DNA of 64,000 bases, taken from positions 104,419-168,418 of the forward strand of contig NZ_JANXMU010000060.1 of NCBI RefSeq assembly GCF_025354435.1, written 5' to 3'. Below the pieces are notes generated by a model that saw only the letters and a program-made list of their open reading frames with translations, was not told where the DNA came from and did no database searches. This DNA comes from Rhodoferax sp. Lineage in GTDB: Bacteria; Pseudomonadota; Gammaproteobacteria; Burkholderiales; Burkholderiaceae_C. Below, in pieces: positions 1 through 8,342 of this stretch. Made by a program: the position numbers and the translations under genes. Each line of letters starts with the position of its first letter. Positions within the stretch are counted from its first letter, which is position 1.

Positions 1-1854
1 AAGGACGACGTGGAGGCCATCGGCCTGGTGAAGTTCGACTTTTTGGGCCTGGCCACGCTGACCATTCTGGAAATTGCCAAGGACTTCATCGTCGCCCGCC
101 ACAAGGGTCAGGAGAACTTTGCGTTCGAAAACATCGCGCTGGACGATGCCAAAACCTACCGCCTGTTCTCCGAGGGTAAGACCGAGGCCGTGTTCCAGTT
201 TGAAAGTACCGGCATGCAGCGCATGCTGAAAGATGCCAAACCCACCCGCCTGGAAGACCTGATCGCCCTGAACGCGCTGTACCGCCCGGGCCCGATGGAC
301 CTGATCCCCAGCTTCGTGGCGCGCAAGCATGGCCGCGAAGTGGTGGAGTACCCGCACCCGCTGGTCGCCGAGATGCTGAGCGAGACCTACGGCATCATGG
401 TCTACCAGGAGCAGGTGATGCAGACCGCGCAGGTTCTGGGCGGCTACTCGCTGGGCGGTGCCGACATGCTGCGCCGCGCCATGGGTAAAAAGAAGCTGGA
501 AGAAATGGCCGAGCACCGCCAGATCTTCCGCGATGGTGCCGCCAAGAACGACATCAATGAAGCCAAGGCTGACGAAATCTTCGACTTGATGGAAAAGTTT
601 GCGGGCTACGGTTTCAACAAGTCGCACGCTGCCGCCTATTCGCTGCTGGCGTACCACACCGGTTGGCTCAAGGTGCACTACTGTGCCGAATTCTTCTGCG
701 CCAATTTGACGGTGGAAATGGACGACACCGACAAGCTCAAACTGCTGTTTGAAGATGCCGGCAAGATGGGCCTGAGCTTCGAGCCGCCCAACGTCAACCT
801 GGGCCGCCATCGGTTTGAGCCGGTTACCGACAAAATCATCCGCTACGGCCTGGGTGCCGTCAAAGGCACGGGCCAGCAGGCCATCGAGGCCATCGTGGCG
901 GCACGCGAAGCGGGTGGGGCGTTTACCAGCCTGTTCGACTTCTGCGTGCGCGTGGATAAATCCAAGCTGAACAAACGCAGCGTCGAGGCACTGATCAAGG
1001 CCGGGGCGTTTGACGCGATCGAGATTAACCGCGCCGCGCTTATCGCCTCGGTGGACCGCGCCTTCGCCTTTGCCGCCGCCACACTGGCCAACGCCAACCA
1101 GGGTGGCCTGTTCGACATGGACGACAGCCACGGCTCCAGCACGCAAGAGCCAGAATTGGTCGAAACCCCCATGTGGGGCATCAAGGAACGCCTGACGCTA
1201 GAGAAAACCGCAGTGGGATTTTATCTGTCGGGGCATTTGTTCGACGAGGTGCGCAAGGAAGTGCGCCGCTTTGCCAAGCGCGACCTGGCCGACGCGGTGG
1301 ACAGCCGCGACACGGTGATGTTTGCGGGCATCATCAGCGACCTGCGGGTCATCAACGGCCAGCGCGGCAAGATGGGCCTGTTCCGGCTGGATGACGGCAC
1401 CGGCATGGTCGATGCGCGGGTCAGCGACGCGCTGATGCAGGCACACAAAAACCTGTTCAAGGACGACGAGCTCATCATCGCCATGGGCCGGGTACAAACC
1501 GACCGCTTTGGTGGCGGAGGCCTGCAGATGAACATCACCGAAGCCTGGGATCTGGCCACTGCGCGCTGCCGCTATGCCAAATTTCTGCGTCTGCAGCTCC
1601 CGCCCAACGCCACCGGCTCCGGCCTGGACATTGCCCAACTGGTGAAGGATTTCCCGCCTCAGCGCGAAACCACCGAGCAGGGCGATGTGGTGCACGGTCT
1701 GCCGGTGCGCCTGTCGGTGCAGCGCCAAACCGCGCAAGGCAGCGCCGTGGCCGTGTTGCAGTTGGGCGAGCAAGCCAGGTTTTACCCAACCGACGCGGCC
1801 TTGGCTTACTGCCAATCGCAAGCCGCCCAGGCGGTTGTCGCATACGAGGAGTAA
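1..1854 (+). CDS. dnaE: DNA polymerase III subunit alpha (3' part, cut by window start)
   Basis: This is the C-terminal ~617 residues of the replicative polymerase catalytic subunit. The frame is open from base 1 and the gene clearly starts before the window. The fragment begins in the palm at VKFDFLGL (residues 10-17), the region that carries the third catalytic Asp of the C-family polymerase palm (D555 in E. coli DnaE). It continues through the fingers (RPGPMDLIPSF; IMVYQEQVMQ), the helix-hairpin-helix region and the C-terminal OB-fold and tau-binding region. No frame disruption is seen. The gene ends in TAA and is followed by a repeat/terminator element. Confidence 0.97.
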   Translation, partial: KDDVEAIGLVKFDFLGLATLTILEIAKDFIVARHKGQENFAFENIALDDAKTYRLFSEGKTEAVFQFESTGMQRMLKDAKPTRLEDLIALNALYRPGPMDLIPSFVARKHGREVVEYPHPLVAEMLSETYGIMVYQEQVMQTAQVLGGYSLGGADMLRRAMGKKKLEEMAEHRQIFRDGAAKNDINEAKADEIFDLMEKFAGYGFNKSHAAAYSLLAYHTGWLKVHYCAEFFCANLTVEMDDTDKLKLLFEDAGKMGLSFEPPNVNLGRHRFEPVTDKIIRYGLGAVKGTGQQAIEAIVAAREAGGAFTSLFDFCVRVDKSKLNKRSVEALIKAGAFDAIEINRAALIASVDRAFAFAAATLANANQGGLFDMDDSHGSSTQEPELVETPMWGIKERLTLEKTAVGFYLSGHLFDEVRKEVRRFAKRDLADAVDSRDTVMFAGIISDLRVINGQRGKMGLFRLDDGTGMVDARVSDALMQAHKNLFKDDELIIAMGRVQTDRFGGGGLQMNITEAWDLATARCRYAKFLRLQLPPNATGSGLDIAQLVKDFPPQRETTEQGDVVHGLPVRLSVQRQTAQGSAVAVLQLGEQARFYPTDAALAYCQSQAAQAVVAYEE

Positions 1855-1904
1855 ACCCATCCATCTCTACGGGCGCGCTGCCAAAGGCCGTAGGGATGGT
1901 TTTT

Positions 1905-1968
1905 ATGCTTGCTAGCGGATCCGTAGCTAGCTGTGCAGGTAGTGCCTACGCTAGCGGGGCTTTTTTTC
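1905..1968 (+). repeat. 3' intergenic repeat, possible terminator of dnaE
   Basis: This is a member, somewhat divergent, of the TAGC-type repeat family found after many stop codons in this window. GTAGCTAGC and CCTACGCTAGCGGGGC arms are followed by a run of seven T, so it could also serve as the dnaE terminator. The element lies 50 bp after the dnaE stop. Confidence 0.55.
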
Positions 1969-2150
1969 ACGCAATCCTTGGAAGTGGCCATTTCCAATTT
2001 TGCGCTGTCTTCTTAACTTAACATAATATACATCGTATAAAGTAATACGTACTGCTAAAAAGAGCTCCGTTGGCACACAACGCGGCATACTCAACTCTGC
2101 GCTTACCAACGGTACCCGCTGCCAACCCCCCACCCAATCGAACTTACACG
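1969..2150 (+). promoter_or_regulatory. AT-rich upstream region of the amidohydrolase gene
   Basis: Between the repeat after dnaE and the ATG at 2151 the sequence turns AT-rich around 2010-2060 (TTAACTTAACATAATATACA, then CGTATAAAGTAAT). It is the only promoter-like stretch here and probably holds the promoter of the downstream gene. No -35/-10 pair can be chosen with confidence, and there is no obvious Shine-Dalgarno sequence before 2151. Confidence 0.4.
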
Positions 2151-3551
2151 ATGAACGACCAGTTGCTTTTCGCGGACTATATGCTGCCAATGACGCCGGG
2201 CAACCCGGTGATCACCAACGGTGCCGTGTGGGTGGATGGTCGCGGTCGGATCGCGGCCGTTGGCGCGGCGGCGGATGTGCTGGCGCTGGCGCCGCCCAAC
2301 GCCAGCGTTCGGCACCTCAAAGACCGGCTGCTGATGCCGGGCCTGGTCAACACGCACTGCCATTCCGGGCTGTTGCGTGGCACCGCAGAAGGTTTGCCCG
2401 TTTGGGCTTGGTTGCAGCAGTTCATTGATCCAATGCACCGTGTGCTCAACGCCGAGGAAGCTGCTGCTGCATCGTGGCTGTGCTACGCCGAATCGCTGCT
2501 GTCGGGCACCACCACGGTGGTAGATATGTGGCGCTTCATGGATGGCAGCGGCTTTGCGGCGCAAGAACTCGGAATTCGGGCCATTCTGGTTCCGTATGTG
2601 GCCGAGCACCCCGAGCACGCCTATTTCGAAACGCTGGACAGCAACGAGCGCACCATCCAGCAATGGCACGGCAAGGCCGATGGCCGCATCAGCGTTTGGG
2701 TCGGCCTGGAGCACATGTTTTATGCCGTGCCCCAGGCTTGGGACCGGGCTGTGCGCATGTCCAAAGAATACGGTGTGGGCCTGCATACCTATAGCAACGA
2801 AAGCCGCTTCGATGTGGAGGAAACCCAGCGCCGCTACGGCATGCGCCCGGTGGAGGCTCTGGCCAAATTTGGCTTGCTCGATGCCCACCGCGTACTCTTG
2901 GCCCACGGTGTGTGGCTGTCCGACGGGGAAATCAAATTGCTGCGGGAGCGCGGCGTGGGCATCGCGCACAACCCGGTCAGCAACATGAAGCTGGCCAGCG
3001 GTGCCGCGCCGGTAGAGAAACTATTGGCCGCGGGTATCGCGGTCGGACTCGGCACGGACGGTGAGAAAGAAAACAACAACCTCGACATGTTTGAGGAAAT
3101 GAAGGTCGCGTCTTTGCTCGCCAAGTTCTCCAAGCTCGACGCGCAAGCGCTGGATGCCTGGTCCATCTGCAGAATGGCCACGGCAACCGGTGCCCGGGCG
3201 CTGGGTATGGACCACGAAATCGGCACGCTGGAAGTGGGCAAAGCCGCCGACCTGATTGCCGTGTGCACCGGCACGCCGCGGATGACGCCGCTGTTAACCG
3301 GCCCGCATTTGAACCTGCACCACAACCTGGTCCACGCCGTCCAGGGCGGCGACGTAGATTTGACGATGGTGAACGGGCGGGTTTGCGTGGCCGATGGCCG
3401 CTTGGTCACGGCCGACATGCGCAGCCTCATCGATAGGGTCAACCGCGTGGCGCCAGGTCTCTTCGCCCGCCGCACGGCCTGGCTCCAGCAGAATGGCGTG
3501 GGTGTGCAGCGCGGAGACGAATCACCCGCCGAGGGGTTGTTCAGGTTATAA
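2151..3551 (+). CDS. Amidohydrolase / deaminase family protein (TrzA-AtzB-SsnA type)
   Basis: A 466-residue member of the metal-dependent amidohydrolase superfamily, subgroup of cytosine/guanine/hydroxyatrazine-type deaminases. Visible metal-site motifs are NTHCHSG (HxH of strand 1), LEHMF and HGVWL (the later His ligands) and GTDGEKENNN (the strand-8 Asp). The beta-sandwich ends flank the barrel (KAADLIAV and the C-terminal VNGRVCVADGR). An in-frame TTG lies upstream at 2070, but the ATG at 2151 starts right at the conserved N-terminus. The substrate cannot be read from the sequence; purine, S-adenosylhomocysteine-type or xenobiotic triazine substrates are all possible. It stands alone, with no catabolic neighbours. 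Confidence 0.85.
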   Translation: MNDQLLFADYMLPMTPGNPVITNGAVWVDGRGRIAAVGAAADVLALAPPNASVRHLKDRLLMPGLVNTHCHSGLLRGTAEGLPVWAWLQQFIDPMHRVLNAEEAAAASWLCYAESLLSGTTTVVDMWRFMDGSGFAAQELGIRAILVPYVAEHPEHAYFETLDSNERTIQQWHGKADGRISVWVGLEHMFYAVPQAWDRAVRMSKEYGVGLHTYSNESRFDVEETQRRYGMRPVEALAKFGLLDAHRVLLAHGVWLSDGEIKLLRERGVGIAHNPVSNMKLASGAAPVEKLLAAGIAVGLGTDGEKENNNLDMFEEMKVASLLAKFSKLDAQALDAWSICRMATATGARALGMDHEIGTLEVGKAADLIAVCTGTPRMTPLLTGPHLNLHHNLVHAVQGGDVDLTMVNGRVCVADGRLVTADMRSLIDRVNRVAPGLFARRTAWLQQNGVGVQRGDESPAEGLFRL

Positions 3552-3555
3552 GCTA

Positions 3556-3616
3556 TATAAATAATAGCTGCTAGCTTAGGTTATATATGCGCTAGAGCCA
3601 CTTTTTATTTATATTT
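3556..3616 (+). repeat. TAGC-type 3' intergenic repeat
   Basis: A clear copy of the dispersed repeat: AATAGCTGCTAGC, a short AT-rich spacer, then TATGCGCTAGAG followed by CACTTTTTATT. It begins only a few bases after the amidohydrolase stop codon. Confidence 0.75.
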
Positions 3617-3792
3617 TTGTACCCCGCGCACCCGCGCCCTGCCCCGCCTGCCACGGCATCCGCGCTAGAGACCCTGGGGACGCCAGCCGATGCGCATGAC
3701 CGTTACGACTAGCTGGCCAGACCATAGGCCTTATAGTCGGCCCAAAAGAAACAAATAGACACACTTAGAGACGGAATCAACCCCCATCCACG

Positions 3793-6700
3793 ATGACAAC
3801 CAAGCCTTCCCGACGCTACCCCAGCGCTGTCCATGCATGGGTGGTGGCGGGTATTGTTTTTGTGATTACAGCATGTGCTGCGGCACTGCTGGTGTGGAGC
3901 ATGGAACAGCGCCGCGTGCAAAGCGAGCGCGCCAGGGTCGACAGCATCGTGGCCGACCGGGCGCACGCCATCCAGAGCACGATTGAGCGGGCGCTGTCCA
4001 GCGCTTACGCGTTGTCGGCCATGGTCCACCAAGCGGGTGGGGAATTCTCGAATTTTGAAGGCGTGGCCAGCGAAATGCTGTCCTTGTACCCGGGGGTGAC
4101 CATGTTTGCCCTGTCACCGAGCGGCATTGTTCGCAAGGTGGTACCGCTGGCAGGCAACGAGGCCACCATGGGCTTTAACCAGCTCAAAGACCCGGTGCAA
4201 AGCAAAGAAGCCAACCGCGCCGTACAAACCGGCAAGCTCACGCTGGCGGGGCCGCTGAACCTGGTGCAAGGTGGCTTGGGCGTGGTGGGCCGTTTGCCGG
4301 TGTATTTACAGGATTCCCCGCTGGCAGGCGTGAACCCGTCTGCCCCGCGGTTTTGGGGATTTGTGTCGGTGGTGATCCGCTTGCCGGAAGCTTTGGCGGG
4401 CAGCGGCGTGGCGCAGTTGGCCGACCACGGCATCGCCTACGAGCTGTGGCGCATACGGCCCGACAGCCAGCTACGGCAGAGCATTGCCATGTCGGGTACC
4501 CAGGCCCCGGTCGATACCGTGGACCGCGATGTGCTGGTACCCAACGGGAACTGGGTATTGAGCGGCGCGCCCATCCAGGGCTGGGGCGACCCTGCCGGGC
4601 TGGCGTTCAAAGTGGCGCTGGGCCTGCTATTCAGCGCCCTGCTGGGCTGGGCGGCCCATTTGCTGATGCAACTCAAACGCCAAGAACACAACCTGGAGGC
4701 CCAGGTCGTCGAGCGCACCTACGAGATATCGGCCACCCAAAACAAGCTGCAGGCCACGCTGGATGCCATACCCGACCTGATGTTCGAACTCGGCCTGGAC
4801 GGCACGGTGTACGACTGCCGCATGCCCCCTGCCCTGCTGCTGGACATCCGGCCCGAACAGTACCTGGGCCGCAAGGCCGAAGATGTATTGCCCGTAGAGG
4901 CGGCGCGCACGGTAGGTGCAGCCTTGAACGAGGCACAGCAAACCGGCCGTTCAGAGGGGGGCCAGGTGCAGCTGCCGTTTGCCCAAGGGCTGCAGTGGTT
5001 TGAAATTTCGGTGGCGCGCAAAACGCCGCTAGAAGCCGTACCGGCTGGCATGCCCGATGCGGATGCACCGCGCTTCATTCTGCTGGCCCGCAACATCACC
5101 CAGCGGGTGCAAGCGGATCTGGATCTGCGTATTGCCGCTACGGCCTTCAATGCCCAGGATGGCATGGCGGTGACCGATGCCCAGCGCCGCATCTTGCGCT
5201 GCAACTCGGCATTTACCCAGATTACCGGCTACACCGAAGCCGATGTGCAGGGCCAGAGCCTGAACATTCTCAATTCAGGCCGCCATCCGCGAGAGTTCTA
5301 CCAAACTATGTGGGAAAGCGTGGATACCGCCGGCACCTGGCGTGGCGAGGTCTGGAACCGGCGCAAAAATGGTGCCATTTACCCCGATGCGCGCAGCACC
5401 ACGGCGGTCAAAGATGCCCAAGGCCAGGTCACGCACTACGTCAACACCTTCAACGACATCACCCAGCGCAAGGCGGCCGAAGAAGAAATCAACCAGCTGG
5501 CGTTTTACGACCCGCTGACGCACTTGCCCAACCGCCGCCTGCTGGTAGACCGGCTGCGCCAGGCCTTGGCGCTGGGCGCACGCAGCCACCACTTTGGCGC
5601 ACTGCAGTTCATTGATCTGGACAACTTCAAGGCGCTGAACGACAGCCTGGGCCACGACATGGGCGACTTGCTGTTGCAGCAGGTGGCGACGCGGCTGGCC
5701 GCCTGCGTGCGGGCTACCGACACCGTGGCCCGCCTGGGCGGCGACGAATTTGTGGTGCTGCTGACCCAACTCAGCACAGACCGCGATGAAGCTGCCGCCC
5801 ACGCCGAAGCGGTGGGCGAAAAGATGCGCCACGCCATCACCCAGCCTTACCTGCTGGAAACGCACGAGCACCAGTTGTCGGCCAGCCTTGGCATTACCCT
5901 GTACCAAGGCATGGATGCCAGCATTGACGAGCTGCTGAAACAGGCCGATCTGGCCATGTACCAGGCCAAAGCGGCCGGGCGCAACACGCTGCGTTTTTAC
6001 GACCCGCAGATGCAGGCGGTGGTGAACACCCGCGTAGCGCTGGAGGCCGACATCCGCCGGGCCCTGTTGGTACAGCAGTTTCAGTTGTACTACCAGGTGC
6101 AGGTGGATGCTCAGGGCCTGCCCGTGGGGGCCGAGGCGCTGCTGCGCTGGCCGCACCCGCAGCGCGGCATGGTGCCACCCAACGATTTCATTCCACTGGC
6201 TGAGGACACCGGTTTGATCTTGCCGCTGGGCCTCTGGGTGCTGCAGCAGGCTTGCACCCAGCTTCGCGCCTGGAGCCAGCACGCCGCCACCCAGCATCTG
6301 ACGCTGGCAGTGAACGTCAGCGCACGGCAATTTCGCCAGCCCGATTTTGTGGCATCGGTGCTGCAGGTACTGAACAACACCGGCGCGGCGGCACGCCTGT
6401 TGAAACTGGAGCTGACCGAGAGCCTGCTGGTCAATGACGTAGAGGAAACCATCGCCAAAATGCGGGCGCTCAAGGCCAGCGGCGTGGGTTTCTCGCTGGA
6501 TGACTTTGGCACCGGGTATTCATCACTGTCCTACCTGAAGCGCTTGCCGCTGGAGCAGCTGAAAATCGACCAGTCTTTTGTACGGGACCTGCTTACCGAC
6601 CCCAACGATGCGGCCATCGCCCGCACCGTGATCGCACTGGGCCACAGCTTGGGCCTGGCGGTGATCGCCGAAGGTGTGGAAACCGAAGCACAACGCAGTT

Positions 6701-6825
6701 TTCTTGCAGCCCAGGGCTGCGACGCTTACCAGGGTTACCTGTTTAGCCGACCGGTTCCGGCGCAGGCTTTCGGGGAGTGGCTGCAGCGCTATGTAGGGCA
6801 GCCGCCGAGCTTTCCTACAATCTGA
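3793..6825 (+). CDS. CHASE-PAS-PAS-GGDEF-EAL cyclic-di-GMP signalling protein
   Basis: A 1010-residue inner-membrane protein that could both make and degrade cyclic-di-GMP. Order: TM helix at ~15-37, periplasmic CHASE-type sensor (~70-220), second TM helix at ~273-295, two PAS domains (~320-560), GGDEF and EAL. The diguanylate cyclase motif is intact (LGGDEF, GGDEF at ~649-653). The phosphodiesterase motif is intact (EALLRW at ~781) with its partner motifs NVSARQF, ELTES and DDFGTGYSSL. Whether it acts as cyclase, phosphodiesterase or both cannot be told. The CHASE domain suggests a small extracytoplasmic ligand. The next gene begins 5 bp after its stop, so the two are probably co-transcribed. 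Confidence 0.93.
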   Translation: MTTKPSRRYPSAVHAWVVAGIVFVITACAAALLVWSMEQRRVQSERARVDSIVADRAHAIQSTIERALSSAYALSAMVHQAGGEFSNFEGVASEMLSLYPGVTMFALSPSGIVRKVVPLAGNEATMGFNQLKDPVQSKEANRAVQTGKLTLAGPLNLVQGGLGVVGRLPVYLQDSPLAGVNPSAPRFWGFVSVVIRLPEALAGSGVAQLADHGIAYELWRIRPDSQLRQSIAMSGTQAPVDTVDRDVLVPNGNWVLSGAPIQGWGDPAGLAFKVALGLLFSALLGWAAHLLMQLKRQEHNLEAQVVERTYEISATQNKLQATLDAIPDLMFELGLDGTVYDCRMPPALLLDIRPEQYLGRKAEDVLPVEAARTVGAALNEAQQTGRSEGGQVQLPFAQGLQWFEISVARKTPLEAVPAGMPDADAPRFILLARNITQRVQADLDLRIAATAFNAQDGMAVTDAQRRILRCNSAFTQITGYTEADVQGQSLNILNSGRHPREFYQTMWESVDTAGTWRGEVWNRRKNGAIYPDARSTTAVKDAQGQVTHYVNTFNDITQRKAAEEEINQLAFYDPLTHLPNRRLLVDRLRQALALGARSHHFGALQFIDLDNFKALNDSLGHDMGDLLLQQVATRLAACVRATDTVARLGGDEFVVLLTQLSTDRDEAAAHAEAVGEKMRHAITQPYLLETHEHQLSASLGITLYQGMDASIDELLKQADLAMYQAKAAGRNTLRFYDPQMQAVVNTRVALEADIRRALLVQQFQLYYQVQVDAQGLPVGAEALLRWPHPQRGMVPPNDFIPLAEDTGLILPLGLWVLQQACTQLRAWSQHAATQHLTLAVNVSARQFRQPDFVASVLQVLNNTGAAARLLKLELTESLLVNDVEETIAKMRALKASGVGFSLDDFGTGYSSLSYLKRLPLEQLKIDQSFVRDLLTDPNDAAIARTVIALGHSLGLAVIAEGVETEAQRSFLAAQGCDAYQGYLFSRPVPAQAFGEWLQRYVGQPPSFPTI

Positions 6826-6829
6826 CCCC

Positions 6830-8197
6830 ATGCCCAAGACCCTCAAACTGATCCTACTGTCCCTGCGCGACCTGGTCGTCTCGGCCGGTCCGGTCGTATT
6901 CATCGTGATCGGCGCACTCGCCGCAGCCTACTGGTACCTCGATCCACAGCCGCCCAAAACCGTCACCCTGGCCACCGGCCCGGCAGGCAGCGCCTATGCC
7001 GAGTTCGGCCAACGTTACGCCAACGCCCTCAAAACCAACGGCATCGACGTGGTGCTGAAGGCCACCGACGGCGCAGCCGACAACCTGCAAATGTTGCGCA
7101 ATGGCGAGGCCGACGCAGGCTTTGTGCGCGGTGGCAGTGCCGACCCGGTTGCCGACGAAGAAGCGGGCCTGATGTCCCTGGGCAGCCTGTTTTATGAACC
7201 GCTGTGGCTGTTTTACCGCACCGACGCGGCGCGCAAAATCGACCCAGGCACAGCCACGCTGACCGCCCTGCCCCAGTTGAAGTCGCTGCGCATCAATATC
7301 GACAAACAAGGCAGCGGCGTGCCCGACATCATGGAGAAGATGTTCAAGGCCAACCACATTGAGGCCCGTACGTTGCGGTCTTCGAACCTAGAGCCCGCAC
7401 CCGCCGTGGAAGCGCTGCTGGCAGGCAAGCTGGACCTGATCGTGCTGGCCTCGGCACCCCAGTCGCCGCTGGTGCAGCGCCTGCTGCGCACGCGTGGCAT
7501 CCAGCTGATGGACTTTGGCCAAAGCGATGCCTACGCCCGGCGCTTTCCTTTCCTGTCAGCCGTGACGCTGCCGCGTGGCGTGATCGACCTGGCCGCCGAC
7601 ATGCCGCCGCACGACGTGTCCATGCTGGCCGCCACCACTTCGTTGGTATCACGCGACCAGACCCATCCCGCCCTGCGCCAGCTGTTTGCCCAGAGCGCGC
7701 AGACCGTGCACAGCGGCGCGGGCTGGTTCAACCGTGCGCGCGACTTCCCCAACACCCGCACCAGCGAGCTGCCGGTCAGCCCCGAAGGTGACCGCGCCAT
7801 CAATGGCACACCGCCGTTCTGGCAGCGCTACCTGCCCTTCTGGGCCAGTAACCTGATCGAACGCATGTGGCTGGTATTGGGTGGTCTGTTGGTGTTGATG
7901 CTCCCTTTGAGCAAAATCGTGCCGCCGCTGTACCAGTTTCGCGTACGCAGCCGCGTTTTCCGCTGGTACGCAAGGCTGCGCGAGATTGAAACCAAGGTCG
8001 ATGCGCACACCGGCGAGCGCGATGCCCTGCTGGACGAACTCGACGAACTCGACCGCCTGACCCACCGCATCACCGTGCCCTTGTCGTACACCGACGAGCT
8101 CTACGCCCTGCGCAACAACATTTACGCCGTGCGCAAGCGCCTGTTGGCTAACTGGCCCAAAGCATCCGAGCCAGTAGTAACAGAAGCAGAAGCGTGA
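6830..8197 (+). CDS. Membrane-anchored TAXI-family (TRAP-type) solute-binding protein
   Basis: A 455-residue protein resembling TAXI (TRAP-associated extracytoplasmic) binding proteins: the start of the binding domain reads TVTLATGPAGSAYAEFGQRY, followed by NGEADAGFVRGG. Unlike ordinary secreted binding proteins, it is held by an N-terminal TM helix (~residues 16-38) and a second TM helix near residues 345-368 (MWLVLGGLLVLMLPLSKIV). A ~90-residue, charged and probably coiled-coil cytoplasmic tail follows. No TRAP permease gene is adjacent. Coupling to the cyclic-di-GMP protein 5 bp upstream suggests, as inference, a sensory rather than a transport role. Confidence 0.8.
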   Translation: MPKTLKLILLSLRDLVVSAGPVVFIVIGALAAAYWYLDPQPPKTVTLATGPAGSAYAEFGQRYANALKTNGIDVVLKATDGAADNLQMLRNGEADAGFVRGGSADPVADEEAGLMSLGSLFYEPLWLFYRTDAARKIDPGTATLTALPQLKSLRINIDKQGSGVPDIMEKMFKANHIEARTLRSSNLEPAPAVEALLAGKLDLIVLASAPQSPLVQRLLRTRGIQLMDFGQSDAYARRFPFLSAVTLPRGVIDLAADMPPHDVSMLAATTSLVSRDQTHPALRQLFAQSAQTVHSGAGWFNRARDFPNTRTSELPVSPEGDRAINGTPPFWQRYLPFWASNLIERMWLVLGGLLVLMLPLSKIVPPLYQFRVRSRVFRWYARLREIETKVDAHTGERDALLDELDELDRLTHRITVPLSYTDELYALRNNIYAVRKRLLANWPKASEPVVTEAEA

Positions 8198-8214
8198 AGG
8201 GCCCACAAAAACAA

Positions 8215-8240
8215 AAACGGCCCGCATAAACGAGCCGTTT
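8215..8240. terminator. Hairpin terminator between convergent genes
   Basis: AAACGGC (8215-8221) pairs with GCCGTTT (8234-8240) across a 12-base loop. On the minus strand the hairpin is followed by T-rich sequence, fitting termination of ettA. It also lies just after the TAXI-type gene. Confidence 0.7.
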
Positions 8241-8268
8241 CCATTCCAGAGATACCGTGGAACCGGCT

Positions 8269-8340
8269 CCGCCGGGCCACTGGTATCGCCCCCTGCAAGG
8301 GGGGCGGCGCAAGACGCGAAGCGCTGCAGCCTGGGGGTGT
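8269..8340. repeat. GC-rich palindromic intergenic element
   Basis: A structured GC-rich stretch: CGCCCCC-TGCAA-GGGGGGCG, then GACGCGAAGCGCTGCAGCCTGGGGG, read here as separate parts. It sits between the ettA stop and the terminator hairpin. It looks like a dispersed extragenic palindrome, but this is the only copy in the window, so the repeat status is inferred. Confidence 0.4.
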
Positions 8341-8342
8341 GC

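Noticed and set aside
2070..2150. N-terminal extension of the amidohydrolase from TTG 2070
   Set aside because: No ribosome-binding site, and the added residues are Pro/Asn-rich and outside the conserved fold.
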